Positions 1 to 9,028 are shown, counted from the stretch's first letter. The stretch is 62,910 nt of DNA from Fidelibacterota bacterium (GCA_013203185.1 JABMOS010000077.1:1-62910), one strand, 5' to 3'. Numbers and translations: made by a program. The notes: a model not told the origin generated them from the sequence alone.

Positions 1-60
1 TATTCCAAGAATCTCGCGACTTTTTTCTTCTAAACTAATTTGCTTTTTTTTAGCTACCAT
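1..60 (-). CDS. Partial N-terminus, possible DNA translocase FtsK
   Basis: Only the first 20 codons are inside the window, running off the left edge. The ATG at 58-60 lies within the 3' end of gcvT (11-bp overlap), which suggests translational coupling. The peptide starts MVAKKKQISLEE and continues KSREILGI: a Lys-rich cytoplasmic start leading into what looks like the first membrane helix. The REILGI stretch resembles the start of many FtsK/SpoIIIE translocases just before their first transmembrane segment. This rests on a short similarity remembered from the family, so another membrane protein is possible. The sequence left of the window would settle it. Confidence 0.4.
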   Translation of the reverse strand, partial: MVAKKKQISLEEKSREILGI

Positions 61-1156
61 AGAAGCAACTGGTTTTCTTATTTATAAACGGCGGTTTGAT
101 GACCTTGATGGCGAGACGGCGTCCTCTACTATCAATAGTAAGCGCAGTATCAACTTTCTGATGTGGTATATCAATATATGCCAGACCTATCCCCTTTTTT
201 AAAGTTGGACTTTGGCCACCTGATGTGACAACACCAACCTTTTCGTCACCTGCAAAAATCTCGTATCCGTGGCGTGGAAGCCCCCTATCCAGCATTTCGA
301 AAGCAACCAGAAATCTTGAGAGTCCAGCGGCTTTCTGCTTTAGCAGTGCATCTCGACCAAGAAAGTCGTTATGCTCCAGGTCAACTGCCCACCCCAACCG
401 GGCTTCAAGAGGTGTGGTCGTCTCATCAATATCATTTCCGTAAAGACAGAACTTCATCTCCATCCTTAAGGTATCACGAGCGCCCAGACCAATTGGAGCC
501 AATCCATATTCCTCACCGGCTTCCATCAAGGCAGCCCAGAGTTGTTCTGACTCTTCTGGATCATGATAAAGCTCATAGCCCAATTCTCCAGTATAGCCAG
601 TTCTTGAGATGATCATGGGTAACCCATTCACATCACCAATCCCAAAGTGATAAAATTCAAGACTATCAATATTAGCTGAAGATAATTTCGATAAAATATT
701 TTTTGATTCAGGTCCCTGTAGCGCGAGTAATGCGATTCCATCCGACCCATTGGTGAGTTGCACATCCTGAAATTTTTGCACCAGATCAGAGAGATGGTTC
801 CAATCCTTCTCCAGATTCGAAGCATTTACAACCAGCAGGAAGCGATCTGCAAAACGATAAATGAGAAGATCATCAACAATGCCACCATTTTCAAGACACA
901 TGGTTGAATACTGTACCTGACCCTTTTCCATTGAAGCCACATTATTTGTTGTAGCATAATCGACAAATTCCAAAGCCTGTTTGCCAGTTACCCAGAACTC
1001 TCCCATATGTGAGACGTCAAATAGCCCGGCTTGATTTCGTACCTTCTCATGTTCAGCAATAATACCCTCATACTGAATGGGCATTTCATAGCCGGCGAAG
1101 GGTACCATCTTGGCACCGAGCGATTTATGAATAGCATTGAAAGCGGTAAGCTTCAT
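50..1156 (-). CDS. gcvT: Aminomethyltransferase (glycine cleavage T protein)
   Basis: This is the T protein of the glycine cleavage system. It transfers the aminomethyl carbon from lipoylated H protein to tetrahydrofolate, releasing ammonia in the cytoplasm. The 368-residue length is normal. The N-terminus (HKSLGAKMVPFAGYEMPIQY), the segment AGLFDVSHMGE, NGGIVDDLLIYRF and the C-terminal barrel segment VGVVTSGGQSPTLKKGIGLAYI are hallmarks of GcvT. An AAGGA sequence lies 11 nt before the ATG at 1156. The last residues (SCFYGS) extend past the usual family end and overlap the next gene. No other gcv gene is present, and I saw no glycine riboswitch in the 200-bp divergent region upstream. Confidence 0.95.
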   Translation of the reverse strand: MKLTAFNAIHKSLGAKMVPFAGYEMPIQYEGIIAEHEKVRNQAGLFDVSHMGEFWVTGKQALEFVDYATTNNVASMEKGQVQYSTMCLENGGIVDDLLIYRFADRFLLVVNASNLEKDWNHLSDLVQKFQDVQLTNGSDGIALLALQGPESKNILSKLSSANIDSLEFYHFGIGDVNGLPMIISRTGYTGELGYELYHDPEESEQLWAALMEAGEEYGLAPIGLGARDTLRMEMKFCLYGNDIDETTTPLEARLGWAVDLEHNDFLGRDALLKQKAAGLSRFLVAFEMLDRGLPRHGYEIFAGDEKVGVVTSGGQSPTLKKGIGLAYIDIPHQKVDTALTIDSRGRRLAIKVIKPPFINKKTSCFYGS

Positions 1157-1357
1157 AGGTGTGGGTCCTTACACAATTATTCAGCTTTGAATCTAATGGG
1201 GATAAGATCAGGTCAAAATTGAAAATGGACTCAATATCGAGTTCGATTAGCAGATAAGCCTTATTAGAGCTAATATTATTGAGAATACTTACATTTCCAA
1301 TATTGCTGCTTCCCTACCCAGATCAATGAATTATATTGTTTAAAAAAAGGGCGAATA

Positions 1358-3214
1358 ATGGCTTCACTCATCAAACTCTCACTTGGTTTCGTCTTCGCTT
1401 GTGGAACCCTTCTGGGGCAGGCTGAAAGCTCTAGCCCACTGAAATTTGGCTGGCTCACAGATACCCATGTTGGGGGTAGCACGGGCGCTGAAGATCTAAG
1501 TATCGTTGTACATGACATTAACAAAAATGATAGTATCAATTTTGTCATCGTATCAGGCGATATTACAGAGCTGGATGTGGGTCACAACCTGGAACTGGCC
1601 AAAGCCATTTTAGATAGCCTCACCATTCCCTACTATATTATTCCAGGGAATCACGATTTAAAGTGGTCCTCTTCAGGTGGTCAGCGCTTCGAGCAATTGT
1701 GGGGATCTGATAAGTTCAATTTCGAAATTGGCGACTATCGATTTATTGGGATCCACCAGGGTCCTGTGCTCCGGATGGGAGCCGGCTATCTGGATCCAGC
1801 AGATATATCCTGGGTTGAATCAATCCTCCAATCATTGTCCAATCCCATGCAAAAAGTATTTATCGTCCTCCACTATCCCCTGGACCCTGCAATAGACAAC
1901 TGGCATGTACTCCGGGATGTATTACGACCATATAATATTCAAGCGGTACTACATGGACATGGTCATGCCAACCGTGCCACTTGGTATGAGGGTATTCCAG
2001 GTGTCATGAGCCGGTCCATCTTGAGGCGAGGCAAGCAACCCACGGGTTATAGCATAGTTGACTTGTATTCCACCCATGCAAATTTTATTGAAAGAATACC
2101 CCTGGCCGACAGCACCCATTTCTGGCATCGTCTTGCCCTTGGTGAAAAAATATCTCTGGACTCTCTCAGCCTGCCCTACCCTGATTATTCAGAGAATGAT
2201 ACCTCTGGAGTTGAAATTGTCTGGCAATATAAAACTGGCTCACTCATAACATCGGCACCTACCGTGGCGAATGATCAGGTGTATGTCAGTACCGTTGGTG
2301 GTGAGCTCATGGCCCTAGATATTAGGAGTGGACAGGTGAACTGGAGCTGGCAGGCTGGAGGAGCCATTCATTCCACCCCAGCTGTGAAAGGCAAACGCGT
2401 TGTAATCGGCTCTGTTGATTCTACCATATCCTGCGTCTCCAGTAAGAATGGTGAATTGCTCTGGCAGACGCAAAGTAGCGCTCCCGTCTTCAGCTCAGCA
2501 CTCATTGATGGAAGAAAAGTTTATATTGGGAATGGAGATGGAGATTTTCAGGCTTTAAATCTTAGAAATGGAAAACAGAAATGGGTTTCCCACGCTGGAA
2601 CAGGATATATAGAAACGAAACCTGTCCTTACTCAGGGAAAAATAATATATGGCGCCTGGGATGAATCCATTTATGCGCTCAATGCAAGGAATGGACAGCT
2701 TGAATGGCAATGGAGCGATGGAAGATCCGGACTCTTATACTCACCAGCTGCCTGCTGGCCAGTAGTGGGCGACAACAAGCTATTCATCGTAGCTCCTGAC
2801 AGGGTGATGTCTGCTATTAATATCTCAAACGGCGAGACTGTATGGCGCAAATCGGGTCACAGGGTAAGAGAATCAATAGGAATCACTGAAGATGGGATGA
2901 ATGTCTTCGCTCGAACCATGCAAGATTCAGTAGTGTCTGTAAAAACCGGAGGAGATGCATTTGAGCTGGATTGGATAAAATATATTGGATTCGGCTATGA
3001 TATTGCTCCCAATGCCATGATTGAGATGGACGGCTATATCTTTTTCACCACAGATAACGGCGGAGTATTCTGTTTGGAGCGGACCACGGGAAATCTGGTC
3101 TGGCGGCACAGAATAAGTGATGGTTTGGTAAATACCCTTGAAGTAATCGATTCCAAACGCGTGATTTGTACTGCAGCAGATGGGAAAGTAAGTTTACTAC
3201 GCTATGCGGATTAA
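1358..3214 (+). CDS. Secreted metallophosphoesterase fused to PQQ-like beta-propeller
   Basis: A 618-residue exported protein with two parts. After a signal peptide (about 1-22) comes a calcineurin-like phosphoesterase (about 28-260) with all the metal motifs: D35-x-H37, GD at 67-68, GNHD at 97-100, H172 and GHGH at 200-203. Residues about 285-615 are PQQ/WD40-like propeller repeats, seen as recurring blocks ending in ALDIRSGQVNW, ALNLRNGKQKW, ALNARNGQLEW and INISNGETVW. The propeller is probably a binding or scaffold platform and not a PQQ dehydrogenase, because no dehydrogenase active-site segment is visible. The substrate is unknown. It is divergent from gcvT and 57 bp upstream of the transporter gene. 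Confidence 0.85.
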   Translation: MASLIKLSLGFVFACGTLLGQAESSSPLKFGWLTDTHVGGSTGAEDLSIVVHDINKNDSINFVIVSGDITELDVGHNLELAKAILDSLTIPYYIIPGNHDLKWSSSGGQRFEQLWGSDKFNFEIGDYRFIGIHQGPVLRMGAGYLDPADISWVESILQSLSNPMQKVFIVLHYPLDPAIDNWHVLRDVLRPYNIQAVLHGHGHANRATWYEGIPGVMSRSILRRGKQPTGYSIVDLYSTHANFIERIPLADSTHFWHRLALGEKISLDSLSLPYPDYSENDTSGVEIVWQYKTGSLITSAPTVANDQVYVSTVGGELMALDIRSGQVNWSWQAGGAIHSTPAVKGKRVVIGSVDSTISCVSSKNGELLWQTQSSAPVFSSALIDGRKVYIGNGDGDFQALNLRNGKQKWVSHAGTGYIETKPVLTQGKIIYGAWDESIYALNARNGQLEWQWSDGRSGLLYSPAACWPVVGDNKLFIVAPDRVMSAINISNGETVWRKSGHRVRESIGITEDGMNVFARTMQDSVVSVKTGGDAFELDWIKYIGFGYDIAPNAMIEMDGYIFFTTDNGGVFCLERTTGNLVWRHRISDGLVNTLEVIDSKRVICTAADGKVSLLRYAD

Positions 3215-3271
3215 TTCTGTCTCAGAAAAGTAAAGAGGACTCCAGATCCCTAACTCTCAACCAGATATGTT

Positions 3272-4159
3272 ATGAGTTGGGTTAATACTCTCTTCAGGTG
3301 GTTACCAGCTCTTGCCATTGTCTTTGGCTTGACCACCAGACTTGGTGCTGAAGCTACATGGTTGATTCAACCCAGTCTCATGGTCATCGTTTTTCATACT
3401 TTTATTGAATCCAGGGCACAAATATGGAAATATTTATCAAAGTTCCACCTGTATGTGATCCTGGGACAGGTCAGTATTGGAATTGGTATATTTTTCATTC
3501 TAAATTTAATTTCACTTGAGGTGGCTGCCGCCGGGTTGGTTATAGCGCTCTCACCAACAGCTGTATCTGCAGGCGCAGTGGCGTCTGGTTTGCGGGTGAA
3601 TATAAGTCATGTCATGTCGGTGATCGTCGTGAGCAATCTATTTGCCTGCCTCACATTCTCACTCATCCCACCTTTGATAGGGAATGATTCCTATTCATTC
3701 ACATCGGCCCTGGAACCCTTTAGAATCGTAGGTATTACCGTTGTTGTTCCATTTATTATATCAAAAATATGGCTTCGTTATGGAGGAATTTCAGGAGACT
3801 GGAAACCCAAGAGCTATGTTGGCATTTCTGTTAGATTCTTATGGGCCTCCATTTTAGGCGTGTCAGCCTCTAAAGTGGGTGTGTGGTATTTTGAGAACAC
3901 CCAATCTGGATTGGGTGAATTGGCCTGGCCACTTTTACTGGGAATAGGGATATTTGCGCTGTTTGCCATAGTAGGCTACTATTTACCACGAGAGAAAAAA
4001 GTGGGGTCGCTCATCTCCTTCAGTCATAAGAATTCCGGTCTGGCTCTTTTGCTAATAATCAATACATTCCCCATGTCTGCAGTTGCAGTTATCTTGAGCT
4101 ACTCACTCTCACAGAATATATTTTTCTCCATGCTTATTGGACGCGCCGCTCCCAAATAG
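3272..4159 (+). CDS. BASS-like (bile acid:Na+ symporter superfamily) membrane transporter
   Basis: A 295-residue integral membrane protein with about nine hydrophobic segments. The segments AGLVIALSPTAVSAGAVASG and SFSHKNSGLALLLI resemble the two conserved unwound-helix regions of the BASS/SBF and arsenite-permease fold, the second matching the family's G-x-K-N-[ST]-G-L-A pattern. The substrate cannot be told; relatives carry organic anions. The length fits the family. No strong ribosome binding site precedes the ATG at 3272, so the start is uncertain. It follows the phosphoesterase by 57 bp and converges with ruvA; no clear hairpin terminator lies in the 43-bp gap. Confidence 0.6.
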   Translation: MSWVNTLFRWLPALAIVFGLTTRLGAEATWLIQPSLMVIVFHTFIESRAQIWKYLSKFHLYVILGQVSIGIGIFFILNLISLEVAAAGLVIALSPTAVSAGAVASGLRVNISHVMSVIVVSNLFACLTFSLIPPLIGNDSYSFTSALEPFRIVGITVVVPFIISKIWLRYGGISGDWKPKSYVGISVRFLWASILGVSASKVGVWYFENTQSGLGELAWPLLLGIGIFALFAIVGYYLPREKKVGSLISFSHKNSGLALLLIINTFPMSAVAVILSYSLSQNIFFSMLIGRAAPK

Positions 4160-4202
4160 CACCAGACTCCCAAACTCTTTTTGTTGGATTAGCGCGAAGT
4201 AT

Positions 4203-4799
4203 TTACTTCTGCAGAACCTTCTTGATGAGTTGTTCTACGGAAAGCTCAGCATCACTATCCTTGACAATTTTTCGGATTTTTGAATAAACTTCAGATCTGG
4301 AATATCCCAGGGCTTCCAAAGCCATGATGGCCTCATCTTCAATGCTGCTGGTGCCTAGACTTGATGTCAGATCACCTGGCTGACTACTCCCCAGGCCCTT
4401 TTCAATCTTTGGCTTGAGTTCAAGAATAAGTCTTTTGGCCGTTGTGGGTCCAATTCCAGGTGTTTTTGCTATGGTTTTTGCATCCTCGGCCATGACCCAG
4501 TTACTGATATCTGCAGGGGATCCTCCAGATAGAATGGCCAGAGCGGCTTTGGGTCCAATCTTTGAAATTCCAATAAGGGTATAAAAGAATTCACGCTCAA
4601 CCTTTTTTACAAAACCATATAGATCCAGAATATCTTCCCTCACATGCAGATAGGTGTAAACGGTCACAGCTTTTCCAGGAGCAGGTAGCTGTTCATAGGT
4701 ATTGGCAGAGACTTTTAAGGTATAACCTATACCATTGTTTTCAATGACAATACGGTCAGCCTGTTTATTGATCAATTTCCCGGAAATATATTCGTACAT
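4203..4799 (-). CDS. ruvA: Holliday junction branch migration protein RuvA
   Basis: RuvA tetramers bind four-way junctions and load the RuvB motor. The start at 4799 (MYEYISGKLINKQADRIVIE) gives the classical N-terminal OB fold and 198 residues, the usual length; an upstream in-frame ATG at 4841 would add 14 residues that do not belong to the family. Two helix-hairpin-helix motifs follow (LIGISKIGPKAALAILSG and KTPGIGPTTAKRLILELK), then a linker and the C-terminal domain III (EDEAIMALEALGYSRSEV) that contacts RuvB. The start codon overlaps the ruvC stop as TGATG, so the two are translationally coupled. ruvB is not in the window. Confidence 0.96.
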   Translation of the reverse strand: MYEYISGKLINKQADRIVIENNGIGYTLKVSANTYEQLPAPGKAVTVYTYLHVREDILDLYGFVKKVEREFFYTLIGISKIGPKAALAILSGGSPADISNWVMAEDAKTIAKTPGIGPTTAKRLILELKPKIEKGLGSSQPGDLTSSLGTSSIEDEAIMALEALGYSRSEVYSKIRKIVKDSDAELSVEQLIKKVLQK

Positions 4800-5287
4800 C
4801 ACAGCCCCAACTTTGCCAGTTTGTAATTCAACCCATGACAAATGGCAATCCCCAGGGCATCAGATGCATCCAATGTTATTGGATCTTCTTTGAGCTTCAG
4901 CAATCGTTTCACCATATACAAGACCTGTTCCTTATCTGCTGCACCATTTCCGGTGACGGCAGATTTAACTTTGCGAGCCGCATATTCGTGAACTTCCAGA
5001 CCAGCGTGCTTTCCAGCTAACATGGCTACACCACGTACATGCCCCATGAGCAAAGCTGTTCGGGCATTCTTACCATAAAAGACTTCCTCAATGGATAGCA
5101 CTTCTGGCTCGAATTGCTTGATGGAATCAGCAATACCTTTATAAAGGACTGCTAATTTATCTGAAAGCGAGTCACTGTTTTTGGTTTTTATAACACCAGA
5201 ATAAACGGATTTAAATCCATTGCCGTCGTAATCCACAACGCCAACGCCAAGAATCCTCAGGCCGGGATCAATGCCGATAATTCGCAG
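4799..5287 (-). CDS. ruvC: Holliday junction resolvase RuvC, apparent CTG start
   Basis: RuvC nicks Holliday junctions symmetrically. Read from a CTG at 5285-5287 the protein is 162 residues beginning MRIIGIDPGLRILGVGVVDY, a textbook RuvC N-terminus. The four acidic/histidine active-site positions then fall at D7, E67/E68, D140 and D143/H151, as in characterised RuvC. The first ATG (5234-5236) would delete the catalytic D7. The yebC stop TAA (5291-5293) is in the same frame just two codons upstream, so no upstream ATG is possible. GGAG at 5294-5297 lies 6 nt before the CTG and supports it. An ATT at 5279-5281 is the only other close candidate. Confidence 0.9.
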   Translation of the reverse strand: MRIIGIDPGLRILGVGVVDYDGNGFKSVYSGVIKTKNSDSLSDKLAVLYKGIADSIKQFEPEVLSIEEVFYGKNARTALLMGHVRGVAMLAGKHAGLEVHEYAARKVKSAVTGNGAADKEQVLYMVKRLLKLKEDPITLDASDALGIAICHGLNYKLAKLGL

Positions 5288-5290
5288 GGC

Positions 5291-6037
5291 TTACTCCAGC
5301 CCTTCCAGCATTTCATCTGTGAAATTCACACTGGCTGAGAGTTTTTGCATATCATCGTGATCATCAAGGAGTTCCATAAGATGAACCACCTTAGGAAGAT
5401 CCTCTTCACTCACATCGGTAAAATTATTGGGAATATTTTGAACCTGAGCTACTTCAACTGAATAACCTGCCTCGATCACAGCCTCATTAACCGTATTCAG
5501 GTCATTGGGAGCAGATACAATTTCAAAAAAATCACCTTCATTGCTCATATCTTCTGCGCCACCTTCCAGTGCAGCCATCATGAGCTCGTCCTCATCAACA
5601 CCTTCTGCTGGAACCTGGAGGACGCCCTTGGTGTCGAACATCCATCCTACTGCACCAGCCTGGGCAAGATTGCCGCCATGCTTGCTGAGGAGATGGCGAA
5701 TTTCAGAAACCGTCCGATTGCGATTGTCTGTGGCAACCTCCATCATAAGAGCCACACCACCAGGGCCATAGCCCTCATAAATAATTTCTTCAATGATGAC
5801 ACCCTCAAGATCGCCAGTGCCCTTTTTGATAGCCCGTTCAATATTGGCAGTGGGCATATTGGAAGCCTTGGCCGTAGAGACTGCTGTGCGGAGACGAGGA
5901 TTGGTTGCTTCATCCCCACCACCAGCACGGGCAGCAATGGTTAATTCTTTTGCAATCCGTGTAAAAACTTTACCTCTGGCTGCATCTACAACGGCTTTTT
6001 TTCTCTTAATGGTGGACCATTTACTATGACCGGACAT
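5291..6037 (-). CDS. yebC: YebC/TACO1-family translation or transcription regulator
   Basis: A 248-residue cytoplasmic protein of the YebC/TACO1 family, members of which help translate polyproline-rich stretches or act as regulators. The N-terminus MSGHSKWSTIKRKKA, the segment GGGDEATNPRLR, the motif NMPTANIERAIKKGTG and EGYGPGGVALMMEVATDNRNRT are diagnostic. Length is normal. GGGAG lies 4 nt before the ATG. It sits directly upstream of ruvC and ruvA, a gene order common in bacteria, and 12 bp downstream of a SPOR gene. Its stop codon is in frame with ruvC. Confidence 0.96.
   Translation of the reverse strand: MSGHSKWSTIKRKKAVVDAARGKVFTRIAKELTIAARAGGGDEATNPRLRTAVSTAKASNMPTANIERAIKKGTGDLEGVIIEEIIYEGYGPGGVALMMEVATDNRNRTVSEIRHLLSKHGGNLAQAGAVGWMFDTKGVLQVPAEGVDEDELMMAALEGGAEDMSNEGDFFEIVSAPNDLNTVNEAVIEAGYSVEVAQVQNIPNNFTDVSEEDLPKVVHLMELLDDHDDMQKLSASVNFTDEMLEGLE
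5294..5297 (-). promoter_or_regulatory. Ribosome binding site deciding the ruvC start
   Basis: GGAG on the minus strand, inside the last codons of yebC, with a 6-nt spacer to the CTG at 5287. It is the main positional evidence for a non-ATG ruvC start. Confidence 0.5.
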
Positions 6038-6049
6038 AACTCTCCCACT

Positions 6050-6502
6050 CTAATTTTCTAGTTCTGGTGTATTCTCTGTCCTGATGACCCAGGCTCTTCG
6101 GAATCCATTTTGAAATGCAAATTGCTGCAAACTTTGAGCATCTTCCCTGTTATTCAGTTTCCCGACCCTGATCTTGTAATACGGACTGTCAAATTGAATC
6201 ATGATTTCGTCTTCGAAGGTCGAAGCTGCCCTGGTTTCAAGTGCAATAGCCTCATCATAATTATTTGTGCTGCCCAATTGAACTCGAAAAACAAAACTGG
6301 AATATTCTGTAACCTCTACAGTATCCAAATCGTCACCCAGATTGGAATAATAGGTCTTCAAAGATTTAATTTGCTCAATGCGGGCTGTAGAACCTGGCCA
6401 ATCATGCAAAGTTGTCGGATCAAATGATTCATCCAACTTGACCTTATTTTGCCCCAAAATGAGGAGGGGCAACGCCAGACTAATATAGACCAACAGCTTC
6501 AT
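6050..6502 (-). CDS. Small exported SPOR-domain protein
   Basis: 150 residues with an N-terminal signal peptide (about 1-17, no lipobox cysteine) and a C-terminal SPOR domain (about 68-143: FVFRVQLGSTNNYDEA ... YYKIRVGKLNNREDAQSL). SPOR domains bind denuded glycan strands at sites of peptidoglycan remodelling, so a periplasmic cell-wall role is likely. It overlaps the end of batE by 23 bp and is probably the last envelope gene of the bat operon before yebC-ruvC-ruvA. A specific function cannot be assigned. Confidence 0.75.
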   Translation of the reverse strand: MKLLVYISLALPLLILGQNKVKLDESFDPTTLHDWPGSTARIEQIKSLKTYYSNLGDDLDTVEVTEYSSFVFRVQLGSTNNYDEAIALETRAASTFEDEIMIQFDSPYYKIRVGKLNNREDAQSLQQFAFQNGFRRAWVIRTENTPELEN

Positions 6503-7235
6503 GATTTATCCATCCAGTTTTTCCGTCTTCCAATCTAAGTTCATACCAGGCATCTGTCGCATCTAAAATTTCAGCGGATGTTCCTTCATGAATCACGAAT
6601 AATGTGCTTGAACCTGGAATGGGAGCACTGGAAACTTCCGCCTCATCAACCAATAAAATGGCATGCATATCACTGGAAGCAATTACTCGGTCAGTAAGCC
6701 ATCCACCCACTACCAAGAGCAACGCTCCCAGACTAATAGATACAGTCAATATGATGCGACCCATAGAACTTCTTCGGGTTAATCGATATAACACAATACC
6801 CAATATCAGCAGGCTAAAAAGAACTTGTTCCAGCAATTTTAATTCAGCCAGAGAAAGACCATTACGCAAGGCTTTGAAGCCTGCAATAAATGGCATTGGT
6901 TCAGGCAAATCAAACCGATCTTTGAGGAAGAGCCTGGCATATTCTAGATTGTGTAAAATATCGGGGTCACGCGGACTTAATTGGCGGGCTTTTTCGAATT
7001 GTAGAATAGCTCTCCCGTATTGCTTTTCAGAGAAGTATGCACAACCCAGGTTATAATGGAGTGCAGGAGACACCATTTCAGTAGCCAACACTTTTTCATA
7101 AGAAGCTATGGCAGACTCAAAATCTCCTTTTTCATAGTAACCATTTCCCTGCCCCATAAGGCCTTGGACATCAACAGCCAGACTCGAATTGATCATTAAA
7201 AACAGAAGCAGTGAACTCAGCAAGGGGTTTCTCAT
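6480..7235 (-). CDS. batE: BatE-like TPR/SH3 protein
   Basis: 251 residues: signal peptide (MRNPLLSSLLLFLMINSSLA), two to three TPR repeats (about 22-115), two membrane helices (about 130-190) and a C-terminal SH3-like domain (about 195-250, ending DGKTGWINHEAVGLY). This is the usual BatE architecture. An in-frame ATG at 7286 exists, but AAGGAGGG lies 7 nt before the ATG at 7235 and the signal peptide begins there. The start overlaps the batD stop as TAATG. Bat proteins form an envelope complex linked to aerotolerance or stress in Bacteroidetes and Leptospira; the molecular role is not settled. Confidence 0.85.
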   Translation of the reverse strand: MRNPLLSSLLLFLMINSSLAVDVQGLMGQGNGYYEKGDFESAIASYEKVLATEMVSPALHYNLGCAYFSEKQYGRAILQFEKARQLSPRDPDILHNLEYARLFLKDRFDLPEPMPFIAGFKALRNGLSLAELKLLEQVLFSLLILGIVLYRLTRRSSMGRIILTVSISLGALLLVVGGWLTDRVIASSDMHAILLVDEAEVSSAPIPGSSTLFVIHEGTSAEILDATDAWYELRLEDGKTGWINHEAVGLY

Positions 7236-9028
7236 TATAAGACCCTCCTTAACTTTTGGAAGAGATCTTGAGTTGCTGATATCCACTCTGGTGCCGATCG
7301 TTTCACGGCCCCTGGAGCAAAACGATCCATGGCCAGATTTTCAAGGAATGCTGTGTTTTCATCGATAACATCCTGTGGCACATCATGCTTCGTCAACAAT
7401 TCAGAAAATTCTGATGTATCCAGGGTGTTTTCAGAAACATTAAGTCGCGCACCAATAATTCCCGTGATGCATTGATGGAGGAGCGCTCTTAACTCCTCTG
7501 AATCTTCAGAAAGTTTCTCTGCTTTCCTGATTTGCTTTCTGGCCTCCTTGATGGCATTTGTCCGTCGTCGCAAATCCACATTTCCTTCAAGACGGCTTGA
7601 CTGATATTCATAGGCGAAGGTCCCACCGAGAATCAACAAGCCTAAAATGTGAAGCGCCCAAAACATTCCTCCCATTGAAGAAGCTTCTGCTCGAGTGAAA
7701 TTTGAATCTGAGGATTTGATATATCGAATGTCTTGTTGCATCAATTCAACTTCTTCCCTGCTATAGCCTGAGGTGACCACAGGTTGAGAGCCCTCAACAT
7801 CGTAAACACTCAATTTTATATCGCCAGAACTTCTGGTGACGTACTTCCCTTTTGATAGGTCGAAGTATGTGAATTTTATAGGCTCAATGAGAAGCTCACC
7901 TGCTATCCGCGGGACCAGCAGGTAAGTAGATTTTTTTGACCCGGAGTGTTTCATGCCCTTAATACTGATTGCTTCTGTTCGCTCAGGTTTGAATATATCA
8001 ATCCCCTCAGGGAGCTTTGGTTCAGGGAGTTGCAAGGATTTAAAATTGCCTGATCCCGTGAGTGACACACTCAAGCCAACTGCATCGTTGGCAAACACGG
8101 CATTGGTATCCAATCCTGCCCGAATTTGGAAGTTTCCTACTGCTCCGCTAAAATTTCGTGGTCGTGGTTCAGGCAAACTTTTTACAGTTATCTTAATGGG
8201 ATTGGAGAGAAAATCTTTGGTCGCTTTTCTATTTCCACTGAAGAAAGGATCGTTAAAAAAGGGATCGTTAAAACGACGATTGCTTCTCTGATTCGATTTA
8301 ACTTCAATTTCTAGCTCTGTCTTTAAGGGATCTATGATCAATTCGCCGGATTTAGTAGGATAATACAAAACTGTCTTCAGCACTGCCGTATTATAGCGCA
8401 CACCATCAACCACTTCCGATACAAGTCTTGGTTGGGCGGATTGAGGTATTTCTTCAGCCCAGAAACCCACGGCATCAGGCAGCTTCTCTACCTGATAATT
8501 GTAGACCCCAACCTTGGTGAAAAGCTTGTAGCGTACAGTGAGCGGTTCACCCACATAGACGCTGTATTTAGATGGTATGGCACGTAAATATACGGATTGG
8601 CTAGCTGAAACAGACTTCCCACCAGATCCCCGAGCTGCAACAATTTCAAGTTTCAGCGGCTTGGTTTTATATTTTTTGCTACCCAGAACAACATCCACAG
8701 CAGGAAAAAGAACCTGACCTGCTTCCATGGCTATAAATGTATAACTAATTGATTTTTTACTACTGGTTTTGCCATTTACTATGGAGTAATTGGATGACTG
8801 CATGGGTCCTGAGAGAAGTGCGATTTTGTCAATATCACCTAGACGCACACTTGGCATCACATCACTACCTTCAACTTCCAGCGTCCAGGTGAAAGATTCC
8901 TGCACCAGAACTTGACTGGCATCCAGACTAGCTGTGACTTGAGGTTGCCCATAAGCAATAGCTGTCGCCAGCAGCATGAGCATAAAGAGGAACTGCTTGC
9001 TCTTGAGGACACTACCAATTCTTATCAT
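7235..9028 (-). CDS. batD: BatD-like oxygen-tolerance protein
   Basis: 597 residues, exported. A signal peptide (about 8-28) is followed by a long series of beta-rich Ig-like modules typical of BatD (VTASLDASQVLVQESFTWTL, SYTFIAMEAGQVLFPAVDV, YVGEPLTVRYKLFTKVGVY). One transmembrane helix lies near residues 450-470 (ALHILGLLILGGTFAYEY), then a cytoplasmic helical tail. It is presumed to be a periplasmic platform of the Bat complex. It overlaps batC by 17 bp upstream and batE by 1 bp downstream, so the operon is compact. Confidence 0.9.
   Translation of the reverse strand: MIRIGSVLKSKQFLFMLMLLATAIAYGQPQVTASLDASQVLVQESFTWTLEVEGSDVMPSVRLGDIDKIALLSGPMQSSNYSIVNGKTSSKKSISYTFIAMEAGQVLFPAVDVVLGSKKYKTKPLKLEIVAARGSGGKSVSASQSVYLRAIPSKYSVYVGEPLTVRYKLFTKVGVYNYQVEKLPDAVGFWAEEIPQSAQPRLVSEVVDGVRYNTAVLKTVLYYPTKSGELIIDPLKTELEIEVKSNQRSNRRFNDPFFNDPFFSGNRKATKDFLSNPIKITVKSLPEPRPRNFSGAVGNFQIRAGLDTNAVFANDAVGLSVSLTGSGNFKSLQLPEPKLPEGIDIFKPERTEAISIKGMKHSGSKKSTYLLVPRIAGELLIEPIKFTYFDLSKGKYVTRSSGDIKLSVYDVEGSQPVVTSGYSREEVELMQQDIRYIKSSDSNFTRAEASSMGGMFWALHILGLLILGGTFAYEYQSSRLEGNVDLRRRTNAIKEARKQIRKAEKLSEDSEELRALLHQCITGIIGARLNVSENTLDTSEFSELLTKHDVPQDVIDENTAFLENLAMDRFAPGAVKRSAPEWISATQDLFQKLRRVL
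7243..7250 (-). promoter_or_regulatory. Strong ribosome binding site fixing the batE start
   Basis: AAGGAGGG on the minus strand, inside the end of batD, with a 7-nt spacer to the ATG at 7235. It argues against the upstream in-frame ATG at 7286. Confidence 0.7.

Noticed and set aside
1157-1357. Glycine riboswitch upstream of gcvT
   Set aside because: The region is short and shared with a divergent gene, and I could not find the paired aptamer cores.
4799-6037. A single YebC-RuvC fusion protein with a read-through stop
   Set aside because: An ordinary TAA separates them, a GGAG lies correctly before a CTG, and both halves are complete on their own; reinitiation at CTG is simpler.
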